Assembly: GCF_964656455.1 (NCBI RefSeq)
Contig: NC_135720.1
Coordinates: 50,432,598 to 50,496,597, forward strand
Source of the DNA: Halichoerus grypus
Taxonomy: Eukaryota > Chordata > Mammalia > Carnivora > Phocidae
DNA length: 64,000 nt
Direction: 5' to 3'
Numbering within the stretch: position 1 is the stretch's first letter; each line of letters begins with the position of its first letter. Of this stretch, positions 12,601 to 25,079 are shown piece by piece. The notes beneath the pieces are model-generated. The model was given only the letters and a program-made list of their open reading frames with translations. It was not told where the DNA came from and made no database searches. The position numbers and the translations under genes were made by a program.

Positions 12601-13230
12601 AGGTAGTGACTAGTCTAACCTGTGCTAACACTAAGGCACAATCTGTTGGATAGTTTTAGCTTTCATTTTTTATGTCTTTAACTCACTAAATAGTTCAATC
12701 TGTATCTTAACCCACCACCCCCTAAAGGAAGAGGTAAAAACCACTGGCTATTAAAAAAAAACACAGGCCCATTTTTGAAACCAGGTCTAAAGCCAACTGA
12801 GTAGGGTTTTTTGGTTATTTATTTATTTATTTATTTATTTGTCAGAGAGAGAGAGCACAAGCAGGGGGAGTGGCAGGGTTCTCCCGAAGCAGGATTCCTG
12901 CTGAGCAGGGAGCCCAATGCAGGGCTCCATCCCAGGACCCCGGGATCATGACTTGAGCTGAAGGCAGACACTTAACCAATTGAGCCACCTAGGAGCCCCA
13001 AACTGAGTAGTTTTAAATGCTTACTCTTACTATAGGATAATTTAAGAAGGAAAATAGGTATCAGATAAACTTAAACTTTTTCTTTTCTGTTTTGTTTTAA
13101 AGTAGTCATAGCTATCTAAATTATTGCTTAAGTCCTTTCTAAAGTCTAAGAAAACAAGCAAAGTCTTTAAAATTCTGTTTCATTATAGGCTAGAATATAA
13201 CAAACTCATGATGCAATAAAGTTGATTTTT
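9604..13230 (+). pseudogene. AP2B1P: Processed pseudogene of AP2B1 (AP-2 complex beta-2 adaptin)
   Basis: Intronless copy of the clathrin adaptor AP-2 beta subunit, inside CDC40 intron 3 on the opposite strand. Homology begins with a 5'-UTR-like stretch; the ancestral ATG is at 9693 (MTDSKYFT) and the end of coding homology is at 12478 (YDSILKN). The longest intact run is 10310-11140, covering much of the HEAT-repeat trunk. The hinge and ear follow at 11582-12478 in several frames. It is AP2B1 rather than AP1B1: the ear has HIYME, SFGVIPSTPLAIHTPLMPNQ and ECHLNAD. Damage includes a lost base near 9746, a deletion of about 14 bases near 9845, frameshifts near 10200 and 10315, another after 11110, and stops at 11139 and 11307. 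It lacks the 14-residue hinge insert of the longer splice form. The 3' UTR homology probably runs to the AATAAA at 13215-13220; the exact ends and target duplication are unresolved. It cannot encode adaptin. Confidence 0.93.
12805..13000 (-). mobile_element. SINEC inserted in the AP2B1 pseudogene 3' UTR
   Basis: Reversed copy with an (ATTT)n tail. The 10-bp duplication AACTGAGTAG lies at 12795-12804 and 13001-13010, within pseudogene sequence, so the SINE arrived after the retrocopy. Confidence 0.94.
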
Positions 13231-14529
13231 ATGTGCTGCATATATACTTGATATTTATGTGGGATCCCTTATATAAGTAACAGGCACAAGGCATTGATAA
13301 CCATTTTTTGGAGTGGAAGTGTCCAACCCTTCTAGGTGATTTCAGAGGTATACAGTCTTAGCTTTTGGCACACTGTCAATTATAACCTTGTCATGGTGAA
13401 ATATGATCTAATATATGACAATCTTTTTACAACCAGTTTCCAAGGATATATTGTGATAAATAAATAAGACTATCTGTATTAAAACTCTAAACTACTTTAC
13501 AGTGAATCAGTTTACATTATTACTCCCTAAAAATTAGAAAAAAGTAACTTTCCAACATTAGAATAATTATGTAAATTATGGTACAGCCACTACATAGTTC
13601 TTGAAAATGACAAACTGAGATTATAAATTAACACTGGAAAATGCTTATGATAGAACACTGAATAAAAAGTGAGATGCAAATTTTTCAGTACAGAATGATT
13701 ATAGTATAGAATAACTTGGAGAGATAAAAATATAATGCTAAGAGTAGATATTTTAGGATAGTAGGATTATAGGTAACTTTTTCTTCTCTCTTTCCTAAAA
13801 GCTTAAAATTTATTTATATTATTTAATGAAAATAACTGTTATTAAAAAGCATCACTGAATACATATTTCACATGACACTATTTTTTTTAACCTTTTTTAA
13901 TCCTATCTTATAATAATGAGAGTTAATGGCAGAGAGGGCAGAAAAATTTCTTCAGAACTTAAATTCTATAAGAAATAAAAGGAAGAGGTAGAATTCTGAC
14001 TGCAAAGAAAACTAAAGAAAAAAAAGACAATATACTGGTGTCTAAAGACGTGATTATTAAATCTGTTGTAAAATTCTAAGTTTTCTTTTTCAATTACTTT
14101 TTTGGGAAAGAAACATTAGCATAAGTAACTATAAAGAAGATCACAACTACAATAGGCAAAAAGACACAGATGAGATTATAGAAAGAGAAAGACACACATG
14201 AGATTACAGAAAGAGAAAGACATATACATGTCATGTATATGTATATTGTCATGCATATGTAAAATTACATAATTTACAAAACCACCAAATTATTAGCAAA
14301 TCTGGTATCAGTGACCACAAACTATCAACAAGGACATTATAAAGACCATTTCCTTTTAGTGAGATTCCCAATCTTGTGTGCATGTTAACTTTCTTAAATC
14401 CTACCACTGATAGGATATAATTATTTAACACAATGAATCTGTGGCCATTCTATTTCCTGATATCCTTTAGTGAACAACAGAAAACATTTCAGAAGTAAGA
14501 TCTGAGAAACAGAATAAAGTCAGTCAGTA
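13231..14529. other. CDC40 intron 3, after the AP2B1 pseudogene
   Basis: AT-rich, possibly including further pseudogene 3' UTR at the left. 13560-13860 looks like an old LINE 3' end. The tandem repeat and palindrome at 14163-14242 are here. Confidence 0.6.
14163..14242. repeat. 28-bp tandem duplication followed by a perfect short palindrome
   Basis: Units 14163-14190 and 14191-14218 differ at two bases. Next to them, ACATATACATG (14220-14230) and its reverse complement (14232-14242) flank a single T. Confidence 0.85.
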
Positions 14530-15415
14530 AATAACAAGATAAAAAGAATGTGCCAAAAAACCAAATAATCCGATGAAAAATGGGCAAAAGACATGAATAG
14601 ACATTTCTCCAAAGAAGACATCCAGATGGCCAACAGACACATGAAGACATGCTTAACACCACTCATCATCAGGGAAATGCAAATCAAAACCACAATGAGT
14701 ATCACGTCACACCTGTCAGAATGGCTAAAATAAAAAACACAAGAAACAGGTGTTGGCAAGGATTCGGATCCCACCATTGGTAGCAATACAAACTGGTGTA
14801 GCCACTATGGAAAACAGTATGGAAGTTCCTCAAAAAATTAAAAATAGAATTACCATAGGATCCAGTAATTCTACTACTATTTACCCAAAGAATATGAAAA
14901 CACTAATTCAAAAAGATATATGTAACCCTATGTTTATTGCAGCATTATTTACAATAGCCAAATTATGGAAGCAGCCCAAGTGTCCATTGACAGATATATG
15001 GATAAAGAAGATGTAATATATATACAATGGAATATTACTCAGCCATGAAAGAGAATGAAATCTTGCCATGTGCAACAACATGGATGGATCTAGGGGGTAT
15101 AAGGTCAAGTGAAATAGGTCGGTCAGAGAAAGGCAAATACCATTTGATTTCACTCACATGTGGAATTTAAGAAATAAAAGAAATGAACAAAGAAAAAAAG
15201 AGACAAAGCAAAAAACAGACTCTTAACTAGAGAGAACAAACTGATGGTTACCAGAAGGGAGGTGGGTGGGGGGAATGGGTGAAATAGGTGAAGGGGATTA
15301 ACAGTACACTTATCACGATGAGCACTGAGTAATGTATAGAATTGTTGAATCACTACATCGTACACCTGAAACTAATATAACGCTGTATGTTAATTATACT
15401 GGAATTAAAAATAAA
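14530..15415 (+). mobile_element. LINE-1, end of ORF2 and 3' UTR
   Basis: Forward 5'-truncated L1. A frame at 14750-15016 still reads MFIAALFTIAKLWKQPKCPL, typical of the ORF2 C-terminus, but the reading frame is broken. It ends with CACCTGAAACTAATATAACG and an A-rich tail near 15415, the usual L1 3' end of carnivores. Confidence 0.88.
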
Positions 15416-15757
15416 AGTAACCTCTTAACCCTATCTGGTCATTTACTAACTTCAACAGCAATCTGCATATGATGGACATTCAATAACAAGTGTTCATTAT
15501 CAAGTACAACAGAGAATATTCTGTTTTTAAGACCACAAAATATTTCTAATACTCAGAAATCACAGCAAATTTAGAATGATAGCTAAAAATATTAGTTCAT
15601 CTCCCCATTTGTATAAATATTTATAGATGTGTTTAAGAAAATACACTACCTTTTTTAAAAGGAATCTAGATTAATAAATTTAAAAAGCAAGAAGACAAAA
15701 CAGATTATCCACACAAAAATGTGTCAGACTGGAAACTGTAAATCTTAATCACCTTAC

Positions 15758-15887
15758 CGTATGTGGCAAAAGTTCTTCTTTGTTGTTCAAACATAAAATC
15801 ATTGATATGAGCTGGTTCAGCATATCCAGAAAGCATATTTCTAGGGGCAGCCATTTGCTGTGTCCTAAAGGGATTTTCTGGTCCAAA
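15758..15887 (-). CDS. CDC40: CDC40 exon 3 (residues 93 to first base of 136)
   Basis: 130 nt, starting FGPENPFRTQQMAAPRNMLS and ending in FATY plus the first base of a glycine codon. The acceptor is TTGCAG and the donor GTAAGG (minus strand). The exon carries Pro95 within FGP (codon at 15881-15879). From the literature, the Gly94-Pro95 bond of human PRP17 is a substrate of the spliceosomal prolyl isomerase PPIL1, so this contact point is preserved here. Confidence 0.96.
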
Positions 15888-16097
15888 CTGCAATGTTATA
15901 AGAAAAAACAAACTTAAATTCTGAGTATATAAAGCCAGAGTTACTAGAATTATTGTACAATATATTTTCAACTCTAAATCATTAGGGGCTGAGTAACCTA
16001 TTTGGGAACATGGTCACCACACATGGTTCAGTGCAGCTGGGCAATGGCTGATTAGCACTGTTTGTCAGTCCCTAGGTCAGAAGGAGAAGAATCCAGC

Positions 16098-16262
16098 TCA
16101 CCTAAGTCTATGTGTGGCTATTTAAATTTAAATTAAGTAAAATAAAATATTCAGTTCCTCAGTCACACTAGCCAAACTTCAAGACTTCAAAAGTCACATG
16201 TGGTTATTGGCTATTACATTTCCATCACTGCAGGAAGTTCTACTTGACAACGCTGCTCTTGA
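16098..16262. mobile_element. hAT-type MER element
   Basis: Contains TTCAGTTCCTCAGTCACACT, AGTCACATGTGGTTATTGGC and the end GAAGTTCTACTTGACAACGC, text of a common mammalian nonautonomous hAT family. I do not fix the exact family name. Confidence 0.65.
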
Positions 16263-17019
16263 TAATTAAAGTAACTATATTTTTGTCTAAACCATGATTT
16301 GGGGGATTTTTGGTGACTTTTTTTTTTAATTTGTAAAGATGATTTTTGGTGACTTTTATATCAATAATGGCACCATGATGTAATTTTTAAAAAATACATG
16401 TTTCTTCTCCACTAGATTATGAGTTCCTCAAAGGTAGAGACTTAAAATCCTTAATGCTTACCATAATGTCTGGCATATAGAAAGCACTAACGAAGGAAAG
16501 ATTAATCAGAACCCCACTGGGGGCAGAGAATAGGAAATAGACAATAAAAGTAAAATGCTTGAAAAAGTCCCTAGAAAAGACATTACAAATGAAAATAAAA
16601 TTTCTCTATCGTGAAAAGTCACACTATGAAGTCTTACACAAAATAGTACATCATTATCTGTTTGTTTATAATGCTTTGAGTTTCCATAATGGTTTCCAAA
16701 CGTTATTTACTTTGGTCTGTACAAAAATCCTGGAAAGTTAGAGAGGTAGTCTCCTTTTTATGTTAGAAATGCAGGAAGGAAAAAAGCCAAAGATGATGTA
16801 TTTTATCTGCCCTAGAGTCAATAGTTTTATTTTTAATTGGCAAAACCAGGTTAGAACAACCCCCAGTCTAGGATTCTACTGCGTCATAACAGTCCTTAAA
16901 TGTACAATCATACCAGCTTTTTAAAAAATTGGGTAAAAAAGTACCAGATTATATCAAACACTATTAACTTAATGATATTTATTTAATGGTAATGGGAAAA
17001 TCCAACTTTGTATTTTTTC

Positions 17020-17212
17020 TTTTTCTTTTTTTTTTTAAGATTTTATTTATTTATTTGAGAGAGAGAGAGAGGGAAAGCACAGAGGGAGAGTGTGAGGGAG
17101 AAGGAGACTCCCAGCTGAGCAGAAAACCTGACATGGGGCTCAATCCCAGGACCTGAGATCATGACCCGAGCCATAGGCAGACACTTAACAGACTGAGCCA
17201 CCCAGGTGCCCC
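17020..17212 (-). mobile_element. SINEC
   Basis: Reversed, T-rich tail then GAGAGAG, head GGGGCACCTGGGTGGC. The flanks share TTGTATTTT-like sequence, but the duplication is blurred by the T-rich tail. Confidence 0.9.
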
Positions 17213-18490
17213 TGTATTTTCTTTTTAAATAAAGAATAAAATGAACTTCCCACTTTGGAAATTGTGGAATTAGATAGGATATTTTTATTTGAACTCTGTA
17301 GGTCTATTATCATGGTGAAGTTATTTTGATGTTAGAACATCTTAGGTCACTACCATTAGAAACCACCTTTCCTATGATACATTATTCTAGAGCCATAAAT
17401 ATAAATTATTGATCCTCTCTTAAGCAGAATGTTGCCTTCTCTAGATATCAACATTATACTATGCACAAAAGTCTGAAATTAATCGTTACACTTGCCTTAT
17501 GGTTTTTTCTGCTTCAGAAGAAAATAAATTACTACAATATTCTTTTATATTGACAGCTTCCATTTCTATATTTAAAATGACTCAATTTAAAAATATCTGA
17601 TTTACATACAAAACTTTCATAACTATTTATTCTGAATTGTATAAAGGATAGTGCCAAGACTTCATAGCTCATATTAGTTCCTCCTTGCTAATGGTAGAAA
17701 TGTAGGGGAGAAAAAAATTTAGACTGCTGAATGCTGGCAGTTACAGTAACTTCGTTCAGTCATGAAATTTATTACAAAAACAAGGAATATCCATAAAATT
17801 AAAGATAATAAAATGACTTAAAAGTTTCCTAGATATCCTACCTAATATGGTCAGCTATCATCTGCAAAGCAGTATCAACATTTCTGGGGGGAAAAATCTA
17901 AAATGATAAAAATCTCCATTACTCTTACTGTTACTCATATAATAAGTTAATCATTATGTTTATACTTTCCAATTTGAAAAAGGAAAACACAATTTCCATA
18001 GTCTTATTTTATTAAGATTTTACAAAAAAAGAACAATTCTTCTATCAGCCATACATATCAAATCAGCTCCATCTTTTAAAGAAAAATTCTCAGTGCTAAG
18101 GAACTTTGATTTCTATATGAATACAGATCCACATATTATAGCTAAGTATATCTTATATGGGTGCTATTTCTAAAGCAGTCTAAAAATTTAAATGTGCTAC
18201 ATTTTATAGCTATTTAAGCTGAGACAACAAAAAAAATCTAATAGGAAGCTGGGTTGTGGGAGGATCTATCTACTTTTGGCTCACCTTAACTGCCTTGGTT
18301 ACCAGCAGCTATTGGAACTGACCTCAGAGACATTAAATAAATGCCAACAAAGAAAGGGATAGAATGTTATTCAGCAGAACTCAGCTCTTCCCAATTACTT
18401 AAAAATCATGTGTCCCAGATGTTCCTGGTCTCTGTGAATATGCACTTCTTTTAATTCTGGCTTAACCATTAAAAAACAAAACAAAGCATA
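17213..18490. other. CDC40 intron 2, between two SINEs
   Basis: AT-rich sequence with no element that I can name. Confidence 0.6.
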
Positions 18491-18609
18491 GGAGTGCCTG
18501 GCAGGCTCAGTTAGTAAAGCATGCGACACTTGATCTCAGGGTTGTAAGTTTGAGCCCCATTTTGGGTGCAGAGATTACATAAAAATAAAATCTTAAAAAA
18601 AATAAAATA
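18491..18609 (+). mobile_element. Short SINEC variant
   Basis: Forward copy of about 120 bp without the CT-rich middle. Target duplication AAAACAAAGCATA at 18478-18490 and 18610-18622. Confidence 0.9.
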
Positions 18610-18930
18610 AAAACAAAGCATATAAAAAACACACAAAACTGACTTCCAAATTTCTTCAACTTCCGGTAATTAAGCTTAAGAGTAAATTTGCATTCAAGGG
18701 ATTTTAATAATACATATTTGAGTTAGGTATGCGTATTTAACAGTTTTTAGCTAAGACCATACTGAAGTACACCACAGTCAATTATAATTTTAATCTCCCA
18801 TATAAAATATATACATTTAAGTATTAATTCATAATTCGGATCACATCTCAGGATGTTCCTGAATATGCTTACATCTTTCACCTGAGTGAAGTAGTGATTT
18901 ATTTATAAAGTAGGAGAAAAGCATTTTTAA

Positions 18931-19127
18931 AAAATATTTACTTATTTATTTGAGAGACACAGAGAGGACATGCACGTGTGGGGAGAGGGGCAGAGGGAGA
19001 GAATCCCAAGCAGACCCCCCATGGAACGTGGAGCCCCACACAGACAGATCCCACGACCCCTGAGATTACAACCCGATCTGAAACCAAGAGTCCCAGGCTC
19101 AACCAACTGAGCCACCCAGGGGCCTCA
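18931..19127 (-). mobile_element. SINEC, diverged
   Basis: Reversed older copy. A 16-bp duplication, AGAAAAGCATTTTTAA, lies at 18915-18930 and 19128-19143. Confidence 0.93.
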
Positions 19128-20139
19128 AGAAAAGCATTTTTAACTTGTTAAGACACTGGTAGATAAATCTAAGAGATTTGTGTATTGTAAGGCAGTGATT
19201 CTCAAAAGTCTTCAGAAGGTAGAATGCTTGAGGGTCAATGTCTTAGTAGTATAACATAACATCACAGGAATTAAGAAAACTTACACTGGTAAAAACTGAT
19301 TATATGAAATCATAATAATAAGTTTACATATAGAACGCCTCCCCCCCAAGTTACTGAACTAATAATCATATTATACTTAGATTGCTGGTAAGTTTTTCAT
19401 TAATATTTATTGTAGTCATCAATGTTTAAACACTTACAAACAAACTTTAAGGTAAGAAGAGCCTGTTGAATAACTTAATTATTTTCCACAAATTTGGAAA
19501 AGATCTCCACCATTCAATTTTATTGGCAGAATATCTCAATCTTTTAAGACATAAAAGCATAGTTTAAATATTACTAATAAAAGTATTTTATTAGTGTGGG
19601 TTTTATGACCTTGGGCCTCAGTTTCCTCATCTATAAAATAAAAGAGCTGAACTATCTAATTTCTAAAGTTCATTCTAACAATATTTATAGCAGCCCTATG
19701 GCCAGGTTTTTAACAGAAACTAGGATTTTTTTTTCCTTTTAACTTTGATATATCTTCTATTCCTAAAAGTACTATTATTTTAAATCTGAAAATCTTGAGG
19801 CTTATGGGTTTTACGTGAGTCTAGAAAAGCTAACAAATACACTTTTCTCTAAGTAGACCCAAAAAGGATTGAGTGAAATGAAGAAAATCAGTGGACTAAA
19901 ACAACGGCTATTATCTCTTCAAGTTTTGTCTATAATATGAGAAAGCTTATCTGGATACTAGGTTAGCCCATTTAGGAAAAATCCTTGGTTGGGAGGGAAA
20001 AACATATTTTATAAAATAAAATAGTCAATTCAGTTAATTTCCTGAACTAGCAAAGTCAAAGCATGCGCATAGGGGTGTAACATGCAAACCCTGTAATGGT
20101 CTGCAAACTGGTCTTCCAGCCACAGAGCAATCGTTAGGA

Positions 20140-20345
20140 GTGATGTGAACTCACATTCCCAAATACGTTACTTGCTGGTAGTAAAACCTGAGACTTGGTT
20201 TCCTCGCTATAAAATAGGGATTGATTAGAGTACTTATTTCACAGGATTATTGTGAAGACTAAAAGAGATAAGGTACACAAATATATAAATCCCTCAGTAT
20301 GGTACCTGGTATACAGTAATAAATGATAGTTTTATTCCATTAGTT
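20140..20345 (+). mobile_element. MIR, forward (similar: 2690-2795, 19595-19690, 38540-38650, 40600-40740, 48235-48410, 57640-57800, 60465-60695)
   Basis: ACTTGGTTTCCTCGCTATAA is the MIR core in forward orientation. The best preserved relatives are at 48235 (AGTTTCCTCATTTGTAAAAT) and 57640 (CTTAATCTTCTCATCTATAA). Confidence 0.7.
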
Positions 20346-20689
20346 TCTATCCCTGTTCTTTTCCATCATGCAAACCCTTATCAAATTAGCCTTCCTACAA
20401 ATTCAGCTTTGATTATCCCACTCTTTAATAAGAACCTTAAAAATCTATTTATCCTCTACTAAAACAAGACCAAACTGCTTACCTTGGCCCCCAGATCCCT
20501 GTGCAACGCTACACAAACTACCATTTTGGTCTTACCTCCCTTTTCTCCCTTACTGACAATGACTAAAGTATTCCTGTTCTTTGGATCTTTTATGATTTAG
20601 CTAATGCTTTTCTCCTCTGCTTGGAATCTTTCCTCATAAAAGCCTTCCTGGCATCAATGCCAACAATAGTAACATAAATAACAACAAGC

Positions 20690-20880
20690 GCTGCTACTTA
20701 CTAAATGCTTACTGGGTACCAGAGAGTGTCCTAACCCTATCATACATTAGCGCATGTATCCATGTAACTCGGTAAAGGAGAAATTGTCTTCATTTTACCT
20801 ATGAGAAAACTGAGGTAATGCAAGGTTATACCGGAGCTAATAAGCAGTGTATTTAACCCCAAATCGCATGTTCTTAACCT
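20690..20880 (-). mobile_element. MIR, reversed (similar: 26470-26590, 34975-35190, 50995-51115, 58765-59110)
   Basis: TTTACCTATGAGAAAACTGA at 20796 is the MIR core in reverse. The other listed stretches carry the same core or its 3' part, for example CCATTGTACAGGCGATGACA at 35098. Confidence 0.7.
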
Positions 20881-22276
20881 GGACTTTATTGCTTATTTTA
20901 AATACTTCTTCCTCTATGCAACTTTTTCTTATCTTCACAACCAGATACAATCTCTCCCTTAACTTGAATACCACTTTAGGCATTATAGGAAACAGTCTGG
21001 TCTCTATCTTTCTAAAAATAGCACTGAGCATATCATCTCTGGGAAACAGTAGCTTGAGGAGAAGGATTGTATCTTTTTCTAACAATGGATTCTCAAGATA
21101 TGGGAACTTGAATTTCAACAAGCAAAGTTCCTGGTAACACCTTTCCATACTTTGTCAAATTATACAGACCCTAGTCATAAAATTCAAAGGTAATAATCTA
21201 TTATGTAACAGACAATTCATTTGGCAACCAGGAAAAATAGTAATTTTTCACTTTTCAATCTCATCTCTCTTTTCTTAAATTGGCGATAAGCATCAGTGTT
21301 CCTAACATAAATTAATTTATATTTTGAATGTGAGGCTCCCTAGATGAGAAAAAAAAAAAACCCAGAATACTAAAAGGATTGGTAATTCCACAAAGAGAAT
21401 GATAGGCCTAATGCCTCATCAATATCACCAAAAAAATCTTAATCTTTTAAATTTCGAAAACTAAAATCACACAGCAATTGATTAGTTATGCACAAGATCT
21501 AAAAATGAAAGAGAAACAGACTTCATATAAAATGCACTGACATAGGAACATCACATACCATATTACTTCCAAATTTTCTTGTTCTGTAATTTAGTGGCCC
21601 TAATTTATGGAAGCACTTTTCATTTAAAAAATCATGAAGCGTACATGTAACATACTACCTTTCTTCACTGTGCCAGCTAAAATGGTGCCAAGGGATATGA
21701 GTCTACAGGTTCGATAGACTAGAATGATTTAAGAAAAATAAAATAAAATTTAAAAGTGCTGCAGTCTCAAGAGTGTGAGAAAGAGATTTTGGCTTACTGT
21801 ACACCCAGGGAACTGTTAGAGCACTGTCCAAATACTACCACTGACATCATCGGCTGTGCTCCATATTTCAATTGCCATATTTTAAGTGACTACAGAAACC
21901 TGAGCAGGCAAATTATATGAAACAGCTTTATGATTCTGCTTTATCAAAAAAAGACAAAAAAAAAAAAAAGGGACAATGACTTACATGCTAAAAAACAAAA
22001 AATTAAAAACTACTTCTTTCTCCACCCAGTTGTGATAAAATATGGCTCCTCACCTTCATTTTTAAAGTTTCTTAAAGATCCTGCTACTGAAGCCTTATTT
22101 TGTTTTATAATGACCTTTTTTTGGATCTCTATTTTCTCAGTCAAGTATTCTTTCCCCTTTTAAAAATGAAATAGCTAGAAATTTAATTTTTTCTACAAAG
22201 ACTTTCCTAAATGGACAATCTTTACTGTTTTTTGCCTTTTTTCCTTTCTCATCTTCTTTATGCTTCCATCACCATT

Positions 22277-22320
22277 TATCATCATCATCATCATCACCAT
22301 CATCATCATGATCACCATCA
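22277..22320. repeat. (ATC)n microsatellite
   Basis: About 14 ATC units with CACCATC and ATGATC variants, in CDC40 intron 1. Confidence 0.85.
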
Positions 22321-22661
22321 TAAGATGTCTCACCCAGAGCAGGTAATACAGCTGTGACTACTGCTGAGCAGCAAACACGTGAGCATGGCACTTCTTCCTA
22401 GCATTTAGCGCAGGAGCATCTGTAACCAGACGTTTCATAATATACCATGCATTGAGGATGCTAATAATAAAACAAATTCTTTTTCCCTTATGGTTAATTT
22501 ATAATACTCCCTTAACAATATTGAGGAACATATTAATTACGTTCACATCTAAGAATCAGATATTTTAAAATTTCCTTTTTCAAAAGACATCGTTCCATTC
22601 TATCAGATGTTATATGTTGGTAGATAGAGAGTAGTGGATTTTTAAAAGTATGTTTTCTTTT

Positions 22662-22735
22662 CCTTTTATTTAAAAATTGAGATATAATTGACATATAACA
22701 GGACATAGTTTTTGAAAGTTTAAATAGTATACTCT
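22662..22735 (-). mobile_element. Small LINE-1 3' end remnant
   Basis: ATTGAGATATAATTGACATA is the reversed L1 3' end signature. It lies about 100 bp from CDC40 exon 2. Confidence 0.6.
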
Positions 22736-22834
22736 TGTGAGAAAACTCTGAAAAATTTACCAACTGTTTATCTACTTATGTATAATTCAAATGCTTTAGC
22801 AAAAGGCAGAATCTTAAATATATTGTTTTCTCAC

Positions 22835-22921
22835 CTCAGGAGCAAACATGGTCTCATAGGTAGGATTATACTGAACCTCTTTGACAGCAGGGTCAAGGTG
22901 AACTCCAGTCTCTAAATCTTC
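22835..22921 (-). CDS. CDC40: CDC40 exon 2 (residues 64-92)
   Basis: 87 nt, 29 codons, phase 0 at both ends. It reads EDLETGVHLDPAVKEVQYNP then TYETMFAPE. On the minus strand it is preceded by CTTTTAG and followed by GTGAGA. It joins exon 1 (AVK) without a frame break. Intron 1, between them, is about 12.6 kb. Confidence 0.96.
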
Positions 22922-23559
22922 CTAAAAGAAAACCAAATGAACATTAAAGATCTGACAAGTAATCATTTTGTTTTGGAAACTATATTAAGGTCACACAAGC
23001 TATTTTAATACCAATTTTATGATTATTATACTAGTGCCATATGATTAATAATTCTAATACTCAAAGATTAATAAAAGTAATGTATGTAGTATAAAGGTTA
23101 GAATGCATAACATTTTTTCCTTTCAAAATGCTGACTTTATCCCATCTGAACAAATTAAAAATTTCTAAATAGGCTAATAAGCTACTCAAAGCTTTAAATT
23201 AAGAGAGTCCAAGTCCTCTTTTCTATGAACTCAAAAAACTTAACCTCTCGTTCCAAATTCAGGACAACTTCTTTATTCAGCAAACCTTATTAGACATGTG
23301 CCCAGATGGCCCATGGTTCCAGGCTACAGAAGTGGCAAGGCCCTAATATTCTAAATCTAAATCTTATACTCTATGCCAATGTTTCAACCTTCTGAAATTC
23401 ACCCCCCAGTTTAATGAACATAAAAATCTATGTCCACTAGAGAATCACTGGTGATCTCTATTTTGTGTAACCACACCACCCACTACAAATATAGTAATTC
23501 CCAAATTGGTATCTCTTGCCTGGACCTCTCCTCTGAACTCTAAAGACTTGTGTATCTAA

Positions 23560-24720
23560 AGTTTAGCTCAACATCTTTTCTCCCAGGATGCCTAACAGAC
23601 ATCTCAAACTTGATATATCCCAAAGGGAACTTCTGGTCTCCCCTTCCCCAATGACTTCTTCCCAGCCTTACATTTGCTCAGGTGGAAACTCCTGGAGTTA
23701 TCCTTGATTCCTCTTTCTTTCACATTGTATCTCCAATCCATCAGCAAATCCTCTACCTTCTATATACATCCAAAGTTCAACCACTTCTCAAGTTCTCTTT
23801 CACGGTCATCTCACAGTCCAATTTACCAACTCACACCTGATTGTTATAATAGCCTTTTAACTGGGCTCTCTGCTTCTATCCCCCCACAGCCTCACTCCAT
23901 GCAGGAAGCTGTGTGATTTTTAAAAAATATTAGATTATGTTACTCCTGCTCTAAACCGTCAGGTAGCTTCTCCATTCAGAGTAAAAGCCTAACGAAGGCC
24001 AGAAGGCTCATTACCAGTTGTTCTCAGAAAATAAGTATGGTTCCCCAGGGTAGTGTTATAGGGCATTTTTATCTTCCTGTATTGTCCTGCCTGAGTATTT
24101 ACACATTAAAAACATGTTGTTCGTACATGTTTAATTCACATATTAAACAGGCTATAAATACCTTTCCTTTAATTAGGGCACTCAAGTTATATTTTGAAAT
24201 TTTTATGGAAGTTACATATCATGTATGAATTATACTTCAGTAAAGCAGAATTACAGAAATGCTATTACAAAATGAGGATGTTTGAATCTAATTGGTTGAG
24301 AATTATCCTCCTCTTCTGAGATCTCAGAATGATCTCCCCCCACCAAACTTGCCCTCACAAACTTCTGTCTTCATCAAGTCCTGTGCCAGTGCTCATCACC
24401 TCCAGCCTCACTGGCTCATTTGCTATTCCTAGAATTCACCAAAGGTCAATCCTGCCTCAGGGTCTCTGCATATACTATTTCCTTTTCCTGGAATGTTCTT
24501 TCCCTAGATATCCACATGATCGTTTTCTCTCTTTTATCAGGTTTCTGCTCCATTTTTCTACTTTCCTCTTACCTTGCTTTACTTTTCTCCATTATATTTA
24601 TCATCATCTGACATATATATTTATTGTCTACCACCCCTTACTGAAGTATAAGATACACAAGTTGGATTTCATATGCACAAATGTATCCTCGACCCCTAGA
24701 ATTATCCCTGTCATATGACC
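23560..24720 (+). mobile_element. L2 element
   Basis: Forward: TAACAGACATCTCAAACTTG, CAGAGTAAAAGCCTAACGAA, then the 3' end from 24330 (GCCTCAGGGTCTCTGCATAT). About 24030-24330 is a non-L2 interruption. The open frames here are L2 relics. Confidence 0.75.
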
Positions 24721-25079
24721 GTCTTTATTCTGTTGGCCTTTTGCTGATGTAAGATACATCTGTCAACACAATACAAAACACAATTCAAAGTAATATCGAA
24801 AATTTTTTCTAAAAGGTGAGATACCATGAGGTTGACAGTGACGCTGGAGAAGAAGCAATGCCACTGACAAATGACGATCTGGAGGACTTAGAACAACTAA
24901 TGACCAAAGACTAGAAAACAACAATGAAAAATAATACTCTAGGCACACAATTAGTATTACAAAATTTTACCACTTTTTAAAGCAACCTTCACCCAAAGCA
25001 GGCAATTTAATTTCTCTACTTCTCAAAGATAGGGTTCCTCAAGTATGACTCCCTTAAACTTCCATCCTCTCTAGTTTCA

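Larger units (their letters stand above)
15416..17019. other. Intron flanks of CDC40 exon 3
   Basis: Besides exon 3, the hAT element at 16098 and an L2 tail at 16400-16492, nothing recognisable. Confidence 0.65.
19144..22834. other. CDC40 intron 2, SINE-free part
   Basis: MIRs at 19595, 20140 and 20690, the (ATC)n tract and a LINE-1 remnant at 22662. The overlapping open frames near 20837-21148 look like chance. Confidence 0.65.

Noticed and set aside
14750..15016. Frame resembling a reverse-transcriptase C-terminus
   Set aside because: It is a broken relic of LINE-1 ORF2, not a gene.
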